The translations under genes were made by a program, and so were the position numbers. DNA of 55,359 nucleotides from an uncultured Pelagibacteraceae bacterium (lineage in GTDB: Bacteria > Pseudomonadota > Alphaproteobacteria > Pelagibacterales > AG-422-B15), in contig CABYGA010000004.1 in assembly GCA_902518415.1 (NCBI GenBank), forward strand, positions 1 to 55,359, given 5' to 3'. The number at the start of each line of letters is the position of its first letter. Within the stretch, counting starts at the first letter, position 1. The notes beneath the pieces were generated by a model, which saw nothing but the letters and a program-made list of their open reading frames with translations, did not search any database and was not told where the DNA came from. Below are positions 16,113 through 24,898 of this stretch, one piece after another.

Positions 16113-16919
16113 CTAAATATTCAAAACGTCGTTCATCAAAAAAAGACCTGGTCCTTTATCCATTCCCCATTTTACAGCTTGAAGTGCCCCATTGGCAAAA
16201 ATGCCCCTATTTTCAGCTATATGCTGAATTTTAATCGTTTCATCATTCGATGAGAATATTACCTCATGGTCTCCAATGGTTTCACCTTTTCTAAAAGACG
16301 ACATTACAATTTTATTTTTTATATTTTTACCAATTGTATTTGTGCGATTAATCTTCATTACATTTTCCAATTTTTTATTTTTCCCCCTAGCAGCAGCTTT
16401 ACCAAGCATTATTGCTGTTCCTGACGGCGCATCAATTTTATGTTTATGATGAGTTTCATTTATTTTTATATCAAAAGAGCTATCTAATTTTGAGGAAGCA
16501 ATTTTTATGATACTCTCTAATAAATTTATTCCCAAACTCATATTTCCAGATTTAATAATTGTGGCGTGCTGTGCTGCAAAATCTATTTTGCGTAACTGAC
16601 TTTTGCTGAACCCAGTTGTTCCAATTACGTGAACAATTCTCGCTTGTGCAGAATATTTTGCATGCTCTAATGTTGCTTTTGGAACTGTAAAATCAATAAC
16701 TGCATCAGCTTTTGCAAATAGTTCAATAATGTTATCTGTAATTAAAATACCAGTTTTTTTTATTTTTAAAATTTGACCTATATCTTTTCCTATTGAAGGA
16801 TGACCAACGCTCTCGGTTGCTCCAAACAATGTAAAAGATTTATCTTGAAGAATTCTTTTTGCTATTTGCGTGCCCATACGACCTGAAGCACCCGTTACAA
16901 TTACTTTAATTTTTTTCAT
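16113..16919 (-). CDS. dapB: 4-hydroxy-tetrahydrodipicolinate reductase
   Basis: This 268-residue enzyme reduces the cyclic DapA product in the lysine and diaminopimelate pathway. The N-terminal loop GASGRMG (residues 10-16) binds NAD(P)H. HHKHKIDAPSGTA (residues 157-169) carries the catalytic His and Lys and the substrate-binding Gly-Thr. GTTGFS near residue 100 is also conserved. The gene stands between dnaJ and nth, the usual alphaproteobacterial context. The short gaps (18 bp to nth, 40 bp to dnaJ) suggest readthrough from the chaperone operon. Confidence 0.96.
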   Translation of the reverse strand: MKKIKVIVTGASGRMGTQIAKRILQDKSFTLFGATESVGHPSIGKDIGQILKIKKTGILITDNIIELFAKADAVIDFTVPKATLEHAKYSAQARIVHVIGTTGFSKSQLRKIDFAAQHATIIKSGNMSLGINLLESIIKIASSKLDSSFDIKINETHHKHKIDAPSGTAIMLGKAAARGKNKKLENVMKINRTNTIGKNIKNKIVMSSFRKGETIGDHEVIFSSNDETIKIQHIAENRGIFANGALQAVKWGMDKGPGLFLMNDVLNI

Positions 16920-16959
16920 TTTTTAAAGATAATTCAAATAAAGAAAAAAGTAATGGTAT

Positions 16960-18099
16960 TTAATTTTTTGTTTTCCAGAAATCTCTGGCTTTTTTAAAAA
17001 AAGCTGAGCTGAGAGGATTTTCTTCATTATTACTGACTTCTTGAAAGGATTTTAGAATCTCAATTTGTTTTTTGTTTAAATTTACAGGTGTTTCAACTTT
17101 GGTTTGTATATATAAATCGCCAAGATATCCACTTCTTACGTTAGGCATTCCTTTTGATTTAAGTCTAAATTGATCTCCTGTTTGAGTTCCCTGAGGTATT
17201 TTTAATCTTGCTTTACCACCATCTATAATAGGCACATCAATTGATCCGCCAACTGCAGCATCAATCATTGAAATAGGTACCTCGGCAAAAAGATTTTCAT
17301 CTTCTCTGGCAAATATACTATGTTCGTTGACATTAACAAAAATATACAAATCGCCTTGTTGACCACCATTTGTGCCAGCTTCACCCTCGCCACTTAGTCT
17401 TATTCTTGATCCATCATCAACTCCTTTTGGTATTTTAACCATTAGACTTTTTGTTTTTTGAGTTCTGCCGGAACCACGACATGGATTACAAGGATCAGAT
17501 ATTGTTGAACCCGTTCCCTGACAGGTAGGACAAGTTTGTTGGATCGAAAAGAAACCTTGTTGTGATCTAATTTGTCCTCTTCCCCCACATGATTGACACG
17601 TGATGGGTTGACTTCCTTTAGATGCTCCTGAACCAGAGCATATCTCACATTGAACCTGTGTAGGTATTTTTACTTTGAATTTTTTTCCATTATAGGCTTC
17701 TTCAAGTGAAACTGAAATATCATATCTTAAATCGGATCCACGATTGTTTGACTTTCTTCTTCTGTTTCCACCTCCTCCAAAAAAAGATGAGTCACCACCA
17801 AAAAAATCCTCAAAAATATCCTGAAAAGCTGATGAAGAAAAATCAAATCCACCACCACCTTGTCCAGAGCTTCCGTCGACAGCTGCATGTCCAAACTGAT
17901 CATAAGCAGACCTTTTTTCTTTATCTTGAAGAACTGCGTATGCCTCACTAGCTTCTTTGAATTTTACTTCAGCTTCTGCGTCCCCCTGATTTCGATCAGG
18001 GTGATATTTCATCGCAAGTTTTCTATAGGATTTTTTTATCTCGGAACCGTCAGCAGTCTTGGATACACCAAGAACTTCATAATAGTCTCTTTTTGACAT
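16960..18099 (-). CDS. dnaJ: Chaperone DnaJ
   Basis: This 379-residue type I Hsp40 has the J domain with HPD ([11 protein letters not shown]), a Gly/Phe-rich linker ([16 protein letters not shown]), and four zinc-binding repeats. These are [24 protein letters not shown] and CNPCRGSG. The C-terminal substrate domains follow. It stimulates DnaK ATPase and delivers substrates. It starts 12 bp after dnaK on the same strand. All domains are intact and of usual length. Confidence 0.98.
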   Translation of the reverse strand: MSKRDYYEVLGVSKTADGSEIKKSYRKLAMKYHPDRNQGDAEAEVKFKEASEAYAVLQDKEKRSAYDQFGHAAVDGSSGQGGGGFDFSSSAFQDIFEDFFGGDSSFFGGGGNRRRKSNNRGSDLRYDISVSLEEAYNGKKFKVKIPTQVQCEICSGSGASKGSQPITCQSCGGRGQIRSQQGFFSIQQTCPTCQGTGSTISDPCNPCRGSGRTQKTKSLMVKIPKGVDDGSRIRLSGEGEAGTNGGQQGDLYIFVNVNEHSIFAREDENLFAEVPISMIDAAVGGSIDVPIIDGGKARLKIPQGTQTGDQFRLKSKGMPNVRSGYLGDLYIQTKVETPVNLNKKQIEILKSFQEVSNNEENPLSSAFFKKARDFWKTKN

Positions 18100-18111
18100 A
18101 AGCTTACCCGC

Positions 18112-20040
18112 TTACGATTCTTTATTGTCTTCTTTAACTTCTTCAAATTCTGCATCAACAACTTTTTCATTGTTTTCTTTTGCATCATTAGGTTCACTGC
18201 CTGCTGGCCCACCTTCTGGTGAAGGAGCATCTTGTTGTTGAGCTTTATACATAGCTTCACCTAGTTTCATAGAAGATTGAGTTAATGCTTCCAGTCCACT
18301 TTTAATTTTTTCTATGTCATCAGAGGCAATTGCTTCTTTCAAAGTCTTAATATCATTCTCGATTGCATTTTTTTCTTGATCTGAAACTTTGTCGCCAAAT
18401 TCTTTAAGATTTTTTTCTGCAGAGTGTACCATCGTATCAGCTTGATTTTTAACATCGACGGTTTCTCTTTTCTTCTTATCAGACTCTGCATTTGCCTCAG
18501 CTTCTTTTACCATCTTTTCTATTTCTTCTTCGCTTAGGCCACCAGATGCTTGAATTTTAATCTGTTGTTCTTTTCCAGTTCCTTTATCCTTGGCGGATAC
18601 ATTTACAATACCATTAGCATCAATATCAAAAGTCACTTCAACCTGAGGCACTCCTCTTGGTGCCGGTGGAATTCCAACAAGATCAAAATTGCCCAGAAGC
18701 TTATTATCTGATGCCATCTCTCTTTCGCCTTGGCATACACGTATTGTCACTGCTGTTTGATTATCATCGGCAGTAGAGAAAACCTGACTTTTCTTCGTAG
18801 GTATTGTCGTATTCTTATCGATAAGTTTTGTGAATACTCCACCTAAAGTTTCAATACCAAGTGAGAGAGGGGTAACATCTAGCAATAAAACATCTTTAAC
18901 ATCACCTTGAAGTATTCCTGCTTGGATAGCAGCACCTTGAGCTACTACTTCGTCAGGATTAACTCCCTTATTAGGTTCCTTGCCAAAAAAGTTTTTAACT
19001 GTTTCAATTACTTTTGGCATTCTTGTCATGCCACCAACAAGAACAACTTCGTCAATTTCACCCGCACTTAAACCTGCATCCTTTAACGCGGCATCACATG
19101 GTTTGATTGTTTTTTCGATTAAATCATCAACTAATGTTTCAAGTTTAGCTCTTGTAACTTTAATATTTAAGTGTTTTGGGCCAGATTGATCTGCCGTAAT
19201 AAACGGAAGATTGATTTCTGTTTGAGAAGTAGATGATAATTCTATTTTAGCCTTCTCTGCTGACTCTTTGAGTCTCTGTAAGGCTAATTTATCTTTCGTC
19301 AGATCAATATTATTTTCTTTCTTAAATTCATCAGCTAAATAACTGAGAAGTCTTGAGTCAAAATCTTCTCCACCAAGGAATGTATCACCATTAGTTGATT
19401 TAACTTCAAATACTCCATCACCAATCTCTAATATTGAAATATCAAAAGTACCTCCACCCAAATCATAAACAGCAATTGTTTTGCCATCTTTTTTGTCTAG
19501 ACCATATGCTAGTGCAGCAGCCGTGGGCTCATTAACAATTCTTTCAACTTCTAGTCCAGCTATTTTACCTGCGTCTTTAGTGGCTTGTCTTTGCGCATCA
19601 TTAAAATAAGCTGGTACGGTAATCACTGCTTTCTCAACAGACTCTCCTAAATATCTCTCTGCATCTTCTTTTAGTTTTTGTAATACAAACGCAGAAATTT
19701 GTGACGGAGAATACTTTTCATTTCCAGACTCTACCCATGCATCACCATTTTCTGATTTTATAATTTTAAATGGCACCATGTCTGAGTCTTTTTTAACCAT
19801 TGGATCTTCAAAAGAACGACCCATGAGTCTTTTAATAGCAAAAAAGGTATTTTCTGGGTTTGTTACGCCTTGTCTTTTAGCTGGTTGACCAACTAGTTTT
19901 TCACTTTCAGCACCAAAGCTTATTATGGAAGGTGTAGTACGTGAACCCTCCGCATTTTCTATTACCTTTGGATCTTTACCATCCATTATTGAGATACAAC
20001 TATTAGTTGTTCCTAGATCTATTCCAATTACTTTTCCCAT
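18112..20040 (-). CDS. dnaK: Molecular chaperone DnaK (Hsp70)
   Basis: This 642-residue Hsp70 opens with [10 protein letters not shown], followed by the nucleotide-binding motifs [14 protein letters not shown] and [11 protein letters not shown]. The interdomain linker is [19 protein letters not shown], and the C-terminus is acidic (EFEEVKED). It folds and refolds proteins with DnaJ and GrpE, both encoded alongside. A sigma-32-like promoter (20068-20095) lies in the 122-bp gap upstream, so dnaKJ can be heat-induced independently of grpE. Confidence 0.98.
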   Translation of the reverse strand: MGKVIGIDLGTTNSCISIMDGKDPKVIENAEGSRTTPSIISFGAESEKLVGQPAKRQGVTNPENTFFAIKRLMGRSFEDPMVKKDSDMVPFKIIKSENGDAWVESGNEKYSPSQISAFVLQKLKEDAERYLGESVEKAVITVPAYFNDAQRQATKDAGKIAGLEVERIVNEPTAAALAYGLDKKDGKTIAVYDLGGGTFDISILEIGDGVFEVKSTNGDTFLGGEDFDSRLLSYLADEFKKENNIDLTKDKLALQRLKESAEKAKIELSSTSQTEINLPFITADQSGPKHLNIKVTRAKLETLVDDLIEKTIKPCDAALKDAGLSAGEIDEVVLVGGMTRMPKVIETVKNFFGKEPNKGVNPDEVVAQGAAIQAGILQGDVKDVLLLDVTPLSLGIETLGGVFTKLIDKNTTIPTKKSQVFSTADDNQTAVTIRVCQGEREMASDNKLLGNFDLVGIPPAPRGVPQVEVTFDIDANGIVNVSAKDKGTGKEQQIKIQASGGLSEEEIEKMVKEAEANAESDKKKRETVDVKNQADTMVHSAEKNLKEFGDKVSDQEKNAIENDIKTLKEAIASDDIEKIKSGLEALTQSSMKLGEAMYKAQQQDAPSPEGGPAGSEPNDAKENNEKVVDAEFEEVKEDNKES

Positions 20041-20067
20041 AAAATTCTCTTTGTTTGATTTGACTTA

Positions 20068-20095
20068 TATATAGGTAGTTGATTTTTGTGTGCAA
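20068..20095 (-). promoter_or_regulatory. Sigma-32-like heat-shock promoter of dnaKJ
   Basis: On the minus strand, TTGCAC (plus 20095-20090) is followed after 14 bases by CCTATATA (plus 20075-20068). The spacing and the CC-TATAT -10 box match alphaproteobacterial RpoH promoters as I recall them. As sigma-70, the same region reads TTGCAC, 16 bases, TATATA. No CIRCE inverted repeat (the HrcA operator) was seen between dnaK and grpE or upstream of grpE. Confidence 0.55.
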
Positions 20096-20162
20096 CCCCC
20101 CTCAATAGAAAGTATTTTTACTAAATTCGCTGATATTTTATTGATTTATATTATTGATATTA

Positions 20163-20714
20163 TTAGTTTTTTTTCTTGACGACACCTACCATAGCAGGTC
20201 TTAAAAGCCTATCCCCTATACGGTATCCCTCTTGTACTACCTCAGTAATGATACCAGGCTGCTTATCAGGATTTTCTACTTCGAACATAGCTTGATGCAA
20301 GTTTGGATCAAAATTTTGGTCTAAAGAATTAATTTTTTCAATTTTGAACTTTTCAAAAACCGTTATTATTTGTTTTTCTGTTAATTCAATACCTTCAACA
20401 AACTGTGAAATATTTTGATCTGATTTTTTTAATTCATCTAGATCTATCGATTTTAATGCTCTCTCTAAATTATCCAATACAGACAAGATTTCTTTTGCGA
20501 AACTAGAAATAACATAGTTACTGAGATCCTCTTTTTCTCTGTCAAATCTTTTTCTTAGATTATCGTTATCTGCGAGAGATAGTAAAATTTGATTTTCTGC
20601 CTCTTTTAACTTTTCTTCGAGTTCTGAATGGTCAATATTTTCCTTTACCTGAACTTCTTCAATATTCTCTTCAGTTTTTTTTTCAGAAATATTCTTTTTT
20701 TTGTCTTTTGCCAT
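20163..20714 (-). CDS. grpE: Nucleotide exchange factor GrpE
   Basis: The 183-residue protein has a charged, coiled-coil N-terminal half (ELEEKLKEAENQILLSLAD), followed by the GrpE core NLRKRFDREKEDLSNY. The C-terminal beta domain ends GYRIGDRLLRPAMVGV. It releases ADP from DnaK. In many alphaproteobacteria the gene before grpE, divergent from rph, is the repressor hrcA. Here rph is divergent from grpE directly, and hrcA is absent from this place. A candidate promoter is at 20728-20756. Confidence 0.96.
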   Translation of the reverse strand: MAKDKKKNISEKKTEENIEEVQVKENIDHSELEEKLKEAENQILLSLADNDNLRKRFDREKEDLSNYVISSFAKEILSVLDNLERALKSIDLDELKKSDQNISQFVEGIELTEKQIITVFEKFKIEKINSLDQNFDPNLHQAMFEVENPDKQPGIITEVVQEGYRIGDRLLRPAMVGVVKKKN

Positions 20715-20727
20715 ATCTTTTTTTGAA

Positions 20728-20756
20728 TATGTAATGATCTATATTATTTTCGTCAA
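20728..20756 (-). promoter_or_regulatory. Candidate grpE promoter
   Basis: On the minus strand, TTGACG (plus 20756-20751) is followed by a 17-base spacer and TACATA (plus 20733-20728). The -35 is strong and the -10 weak. The -10 area, TTACATAT, also resembles a degenerate sigma-32 box, so heat control is possible but unproven. Confidence 0.35.
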
Positions 20757-20763
20757 TACATAG

Positions 20764-20769
20764 TATAAT
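20764..20769 (+). promoter_or_regulatory. TATAAT -10 element upstream of rph
   Basis: A perfect TATAAT ends 12 bases before the rph ATG at 20782, but no convincing -35 hexamer stands 16-18 bases upstream. If used, the leader would be about five bases. It overlaps the region just upstream of the divergent grpE promoter, so the two may compete. Confidence 0.4.
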
Positions 20770-20781
20770 GAATTTATTAAT

Positions 20782-21498
20782 ATGAGAAATACAAGAAAAA
20801 CTAGCGATCTTCGAAAATTTGAAATTATTCCGAATTTCTCCTCATATCCAGAAGGCTCTTGTATGATAAAATTTGGTGAAACTCACGTATTGTGTAACGC
20901 GTCTTTAGATCAAAATGTTCCAAGGTGGCTTAAAAATTCTCAGCAAGGCTGGGTAACTGCTGAATATGGAATGCTTCCTAGATCAACATCTGAAAGAATG
21001 TCCAGAGAAGCTGTCAGAGGCAAACAATCAGGAAGAACACAAGAAATACAACGTTTGATTGGCAGATCGTTGAGAGCGGTAACAGATCTTAGTTTGTTAA
21101 AAGATATGCAAATTTTAATTGATTGTGATGTAATTCAAGCTGATGGCGGAACACGAACCGCTTCAATATCAGGTGCGTTTGTAGCACTGCAGTTATGTAT
21201 CCAGAACATGATAGGGAAAAAGATTATAAAAACTAACCCAATAAAGGAAAATCTTGCGGCTATAAGCTGTGGTATAGTCGATAATGTTCCGTTGCTTGAT
21301 CTAGATTTTATTGAGGATCAAAATGCTGAGGTAGATGCTAATTTTGTCATTACAGAAACAAATAAAATAGTTGAGATACAAATGACATCTGAAAAAAAAC
21401 TTTGCACAGAAAATGAATTTAATTCCATGTTTGAATTGGCGAAATCAGGTATTAGTCAAATAATTCAATCCCAAAAAATACTTTTAGAAGGTAAATAA
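20782..21498 (+). CDS. rph: Ribonuclease PH
   Basis: This 238-residue phosphorolytic 3'-5' exoribonuclease trims tRNA precursors. MPRWLKNSQQGW-like and AEYGMLPRSTSERM segments give the family signature, and GKQSGRTQEIQRLIGRSLRA is the phosphate and RNA-binding region. DCDVIQADGGTRTASISGA is the catalytic core motif. The ATG at 20782 lies 12 bases after a TATAAT, with no Shine-Dalgarno. The next gene, rdgB, begins 1 bp after the stop. rph-rdgB is a conserved alphaproteobacterial pair. Confidence 0.96.
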   Translation: MRNTRKTSDLRKFEIIPNFSSYPEGSCMIKFGETHVLCNASLDQNVPRWLKNSQQGWVTAEYGMLPRSTSERMSREAVRGKQSGRTQEIQRLIGRSLRAVTDLSLLKDMQILIDCDVIQADGGTRTASISGAFVALQLCIQNMIGKKIIKTNPIKENLAAISCGIVDNVPLLDLDFIEDQNAEVDANFVITETNKIVEIQMTSEKKLCTENEFNSMFELAKSGISQIIQSQKILLEGK

Positions 21499-21499
21499 T

Positions 21500-22105
21500 C
21501 TGTTAAAGGATATTGTAATAGCAAGTCATAATTCTGGAAAAGTATCGGAAATAAAATCTTTATTAAAACCGCTAGGTTATAATATTATTTCTGCCAAAAA
21601 ACTTAAAATCAATGAACCTATTGAAAATGGTCTTACATTTGAAGAAAACTCTCTTATCAAATCAAAAAATGCTGCATTAAAATCTAAATTGCCAGCTATA
21701 GCTGATGATAGTGGCCTTTGTATTTCATCATTAAATAATGAACCTGGTATTTATTCTGCGAGATGGGCGGGTAAGGAAAAAGATTTCAATATTGCTATAG
21801 AAAAAATAGAAAAGAAAATGGAAAAAAATAATTATTTTAATAAATCTAGCAGAAAAGCTTTTTTTTGTTGTGCTTTATCAATCTATTTTCCAAACAATGT
21901 AAGCAGAGTTTTTGAAGGTAAGATTTACGGACATGTTCAATTTCCTCCAAAAGGCAAGAATGGTTTTGGGTATGATCCAATTTTTGTTCCTAAAGGTTAT
22001 AAAAAAACATTTGGCGAAATGAATTTTAATTACAAAGAAAGAATAAGCCACAGAGCAATTGCATTTAAGAAGTTGTCAAATTTTTTATATAAAATAAAAA
22101 ATTAA
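21500..22105 (+). CDS. rdgB: dITP/XTP pyrophosphatase (non-AUG start)
   Basis: The 201-residue product removes ITP, dITP and XTP from the nucleotide pool. The N-terminal block DIVIASHNSGKVSEIKS, the central PAIADDSGLCISSLN, and PGIYSARWAG are characteristic, as is FGYDPIFVPKGYKKTFGEM. The conserved N-terminus has no ATG, GTG or TTG in frame after the upstream stop at 21485-21487. The best start is CTG at 21500, preceded by GAAGG (21487-21491) with eight bases between. ATT at 21512 is a rarer alternative. A TTG at 21689 would discard the catalytic N-terminus. The gene overlaps the convergent lipoprotein gene by 4 bp (TTAA). Confidence 0.9.
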   Translation: MLKDIVIASHNSGKVSEIKSLLKPLGYNIISAKKLKINEPIENGLTFEENSLIKSKNAALKSKLPAIADDSGLCISSLNNEPGIYSARWAGKEKDFNIAIEKIEKKMEKNNYFNKSSRKAFFCCALSIYFPNNVSRVFEGKIYGHVQFPPKGKNGFGYDPIFVPKGYKKTFGEMNFNYKERISHRAIAFKKLSNFLYKIKN

Positions 22106-23388
22106 TTTCTAATTACAAACTTACCACTGCCTACATGGAATATTAAAGGTCTACGTTCCACTCTTCCACTTTCATCAAAACGGAACCACCCATTTATACC
22201 TATATACCCTAAATTAGAGTGAAGAATTTCCTTAGTAATTTTCTTATGTTCTATATTCAAGCTGCTGATTAAACCTACTAAATCGTAAGCTAAAGGAGCT
22301 AATGCGTGAGGATTATTTTTGTAAATCTTTTTATATTCTTTTTTAAATTTTCTTTGGCCATTTAAGTCTAAGGACGAAAAATATGAATTCTTCATTGATG
22401 GCTCTTTAAGAATTAATTCTTTTCCCCAAATAGAATTTCCAATGAATTTTACTTTTTTAGGGTCAACATCATAATAAGGCAGTATTGAAATAAAATTTGT
22501 TAATTCGCTAAATGATCGAGCAATTATTATGATAGCTTCAAAATCTACCTCACCCAAAGTATCCTTATTTCTTAATAATTTTAATTCTTTTAACGAAGAC
22601 TCAGATTGCAATTCTTCTAGAAGCTTAACTCGATTATCCAAGTCTAATTTTCTTTCATCATAATTTGAAACTTCCCTCGCTATTTTATAATAGTCGGGAT
22701 CTTTAGTTGGATAAAAAATAAATTGTGAAGATGAATTATTATTTGTATTATGGAATTTATTAATTTCATCTTTTACTTTGTTTCCGTATTTATTATCAGG
22801 AACGATAACCACAAATTTATCAATTCCCCTATCAATTGAATATTCGTAGATTTTCTTTAATTCATCTTCAATAGTTAATCCAAAAACATAGACATCACGA
22901 TCACTTACATCAGAATTATTAGAAAATGTTATAATTGGAATATTTTGATCATCCAAGTATTCTTTAACTTTTAAAACTGTTTTGGTAAATATTGGCCCAA
23001 GAATCAAATCAACATCATTACTAATTAAGTATGATAGATTTTTATATAGTTGGTTTTCTTCTCCTGTATCGACTATGTAAAATTCTAAATTTTCGTTATT
23101 GGTTGCTTCTAATGCGAATTGCGCAGAATCGAGCAGAGATTTACCTATCTGATAAAATTCTCCAGACAAAGGTAAAAGTAAGCCTAGCCTGAAAATCTTA
23201 TCATCTTTTTCTATTAAATTGTTTATTTGAGCATTTGGATCTTCATCTTCTACTATAGTTTCTAGCAATTGTGTTTGATTGTATGTTAGTGTTTTCTTTG
23301 GAGTTAATTGGGTTGTTTCACAGCCATATAATAATAAACTTAAATAAAGAATTACTAAAATAAAAAACTTTTCTCTAAAATAAAACAT
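22102..23388 (-). CDS. LpoA/LppC-like penicillin-binding protein activator lipoprotein
   Basis: This 428-residue protein begins with a lipoprotein signal ending LLLYGC (Cys23 would be lipidated). The rest resembles a type I periplasmic binding fold: RLGLLLPLSGEFYQIG near residue 67, NDVDLILGPIFTK near 123, and ALAPLAYDLVGLI near 360. This is the YraM/LppC family. In E. coli LpoA activates PBP1A from the outer membrane. Alphaproteobacterial members are assumed to act likewise or as amino-acid-type binding proteins. It is divergent from rsmI, and their start codons overlap in CATG (23386-23389). Confidence 0.78.
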   Translation of the reverse strand: MFYFREKFFILVILYLSLLLYGCETTQLTPKKTLTYNQTQLLETIVEDEDPNAQINNLIEKDDKIFRLGLLLPLSGEFYQIGKSLLDSAQFALEATNNENLEFYIVDTGEENQLYKNLSYLISNDVDLILGPIFTKTVLKVKEYLDDQNIPIITFSNNSDVSDRDVYVFGLTIEDELKKIYEYSIDRGIDKFVVIVPDNKYGNKVKDEINKFHNTNNNSSSQFIFYPTKDPDYYKIAREVSNYDERKLDLDNRVKLLEELQSESSLKELKLLRNKDTLGEVDFEAIIIIARSFSELTNFISILPYYDVDPKKVKFIGNSIWGKELILKEPSMKNSYFSSLDLNGQRKFKKEYKKIYKNNPHALAPLAYDLVGLISSLNIEHKKITKEILHSNLGYIGINGWFRFDESGRVERRPLIFHVGSGKFVIRN

Positions 23389-24274
23389 GCAATCAAATTT
23401 AAATTTATCTTATATTACAAAGTTATTGGAACATGAGAAACCTCAAAGTGGTCTTTATATAGTTCCGACGCCAATAGGAAATTTATCTGATATTACGATA
23501 AGGTCATTAAAAATACTTTCTTCAGTCGACTTAATAATGAGTGAAGATACTAGAATTACAAAAAAACTTACATCGAAATATGGAATAAAATCTAAAATAC
23601 AGTCATTTCACAAATTTAATTCTAAAAATAAAATTCCTGGAATAATAAAAAAAATAAGTTCTAATTTTTCTATTGCTGTAACTACAGATTCTGGAACACC
23701 ACTTATTTCAGATCCTGGGGCTGACCTTGTGAAAGAATGCTTTGAAAACAATTTAAGTGTATTTTCTTTACCAGGTCCATCAGCACCAATAGCAAGCTTT
23801 GTTCTAGCAACTTTTCAAGCAGAAAATTTTACCTTCAGAGGTTTTTTTCCAAGAGAAAAAAAGAAAATAGAAAGTCAATTAGCAAGATTTAATGGAAGTG
23901 ATTGTCCAGAAATATATTTTGAGTCACCTAAGAGAATTATTAAAACATTAAATGCAATATTAGAACTAAGTGGTGATTGCAAAATAACATTTGTTAGGGA
24001 GTTAACAAAAAAACATGAGGAAATTATCAATACTAATATCTCTGACCTTTTAGAGAAAATAAGTTTGAAAGAAAAAATATTAGGAGAGATAACATTTATT
24101 ATTGAACCAATAATGAGCAAAATTACCAAACTTCCTGAAGAAGAAATTATTAAATTTGGTAATAGTTTACTAAATAAAGGTATGAATATCTCTGAGGTAT
24201 CGCGTCTTATGTCAAAAGATTTGAGTATATCTAAAAGGGATATTTATCAGCTATTAATAAAAAATAGGAAATAA
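23387..24274 (+). CDS. rsmI: 16S rRNA 2'-O-ribose C1402 methyltransferase
   Basis: This 295-residue SAM-dependent enzyme of the tetrapyrrole methylase fold modifies the decoding region of 16S rRNA. GLYIVPTPIGNLSDITIRSL begins the core after an N-terminal extension of about 21 residues. MSEDTRITKKL, TDSGTPLISDPGADLV and PGPSAPIASFVLA complete the signature. The ATG at 23387 overlaps the start codon of the divergent lipoprotein gene. In E. coli the equivalent pair yraL and yraM is also divergent, so the neighbourhood is ancient even though yraN is missing here. Confidence 0.95.
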   Translation: MQSNLNLSYITKLLEHEKPQSGLYIVPTPIGNLSDITIRSLKILSSVDLIMSEDTRITKKLTSKYGIKSKIQSFHKFNSKNKIPGIIKKISSNFSIAVTTDSGTPLISDPGADLVKECFENNLSVFSLPGPSAPIASFVLATFQAENFTFRGFFPREKKKIESQLARFNGSDCPEIYFESPKRIIKTLNAILELSGDCKITFVRELTKKHEEIINTNISDLLEKISLKEKILGEITFIIEPIMSKITKLPEEEIIKFGNSLLNKGMNISEVSRLMSKDLSISKRDIYQLLIKNRK

Positions 24275-24296
24275 TATAAAATTAATATAATTTTGA

Positions 24297-24887
24297 ATGA
24301 TGGCGCTTAACAAACTAACAATATTATCAATTTCTCTGTTATTTGTGTTGATACTAACAAATTGTTCTGTACCTGTAGCAACAGGAGTGGCTACAAAAGC
24401 GGCAACAGTTTCAAATTCGGACCGAAGCATTGGAGAGTATGTCGATGATGTACTGATAAAAGCTATTCTAAAAAACTCTTATTTTGATCAAAGTGAAAAA
24501 ATATTTTTTAATGTTGATGTAGAGGTTTCTCAAGGGAGAGTATTATTAACCGGGACCGTTGATAATATAGATCTAAGAATAGAGGCTACTCGAATTGCAT
24601 GGGGAGTGAAGGGAGTTCAAACTGTAATTAACGAAATTCAAATAAGTGAAAGCGATAACATATTAAATTTTGCAGATGATTTAGTTATTAGTACAAAAGT
24701 TTACGCAAAATTAATGCTTGATGAAGAAGTGAATTCTTTAAATTATAATATCGAAACTGTTAATAAAGTTGTTTACATAATTGGAATCTCAAACTCAAGT
24801 GATGAAAAGAAAAAAGCTATAGATCTTACTAAAGAGGTATTTGGAGTTGAGGAAGTAGTTGAATATATAACCATAAAATCTAAATAG
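24297..24887 (+). CDS. BON-domain lipoprotein, DolP/YraP-like
   Basis: The 196-residue protein has a hydrophobic signal ending LILTNC (Cys23). The lipobox is acceptable, although Asn at -1 is unusual. Two BON domains follow: one around VEVSQGRVLLTGTVDNIDLR, residues 78-97, and one in the C-terminal third with NKVVYIIGISNS. DolP/YraP of E. coli is an outer-membrane dual-BON lipoprotein supporting envelope integrity, and it is encoded near yraL-yraM. The same three genes cluster here. The role is inferred from architecture and context. Confidence 0.82.
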   Translation: MMALNKLTILSISLLFVLILTNCSVPVATGVATKAATVSNSDRSIGEYVDDVLIKAILKNSYFDQSEKIFFNVDVEVSQGRVLLTGTVDNIDLRIEATRIAWGVKGVQTVINEIQISESDNILNFADDLVISTKVYAKLMLDEEVNSLNYNIETVNKVVYIIGISNSSDEKKKAIDLTKEVFGVEEVVEYITIKSK

Positions 24888-24898
24888 GAGTTAGATTT

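Noticed and set aside
17442..18260. Several 68-81 codon open frames on both strands across dnaJ and the end of dnaK.
   Set aside because: They are out of frame with strongly conserved dnaJ/dnaK and are rich in residues typical of shadow frames. None has a plausible start signal or recognisable domain.
20041..20162. A possible CIRCE (HrcA) operator between dnaK and grpE.
   Set aside because: No TTAGCACTC-N9-GAGTGCTAA-like inverted repeat is present. The gap is better explained by a sigma-32-like promoter.
21500..21688. An apparent 5' truncation of rdgB, because the first TTG/ATG in frame is at 21689.
   Set aside because: The frame is open upstream to 21488 and encodes the conserved RdgB N-terminus, so the gene is complete with a CTG start rather than truncated.
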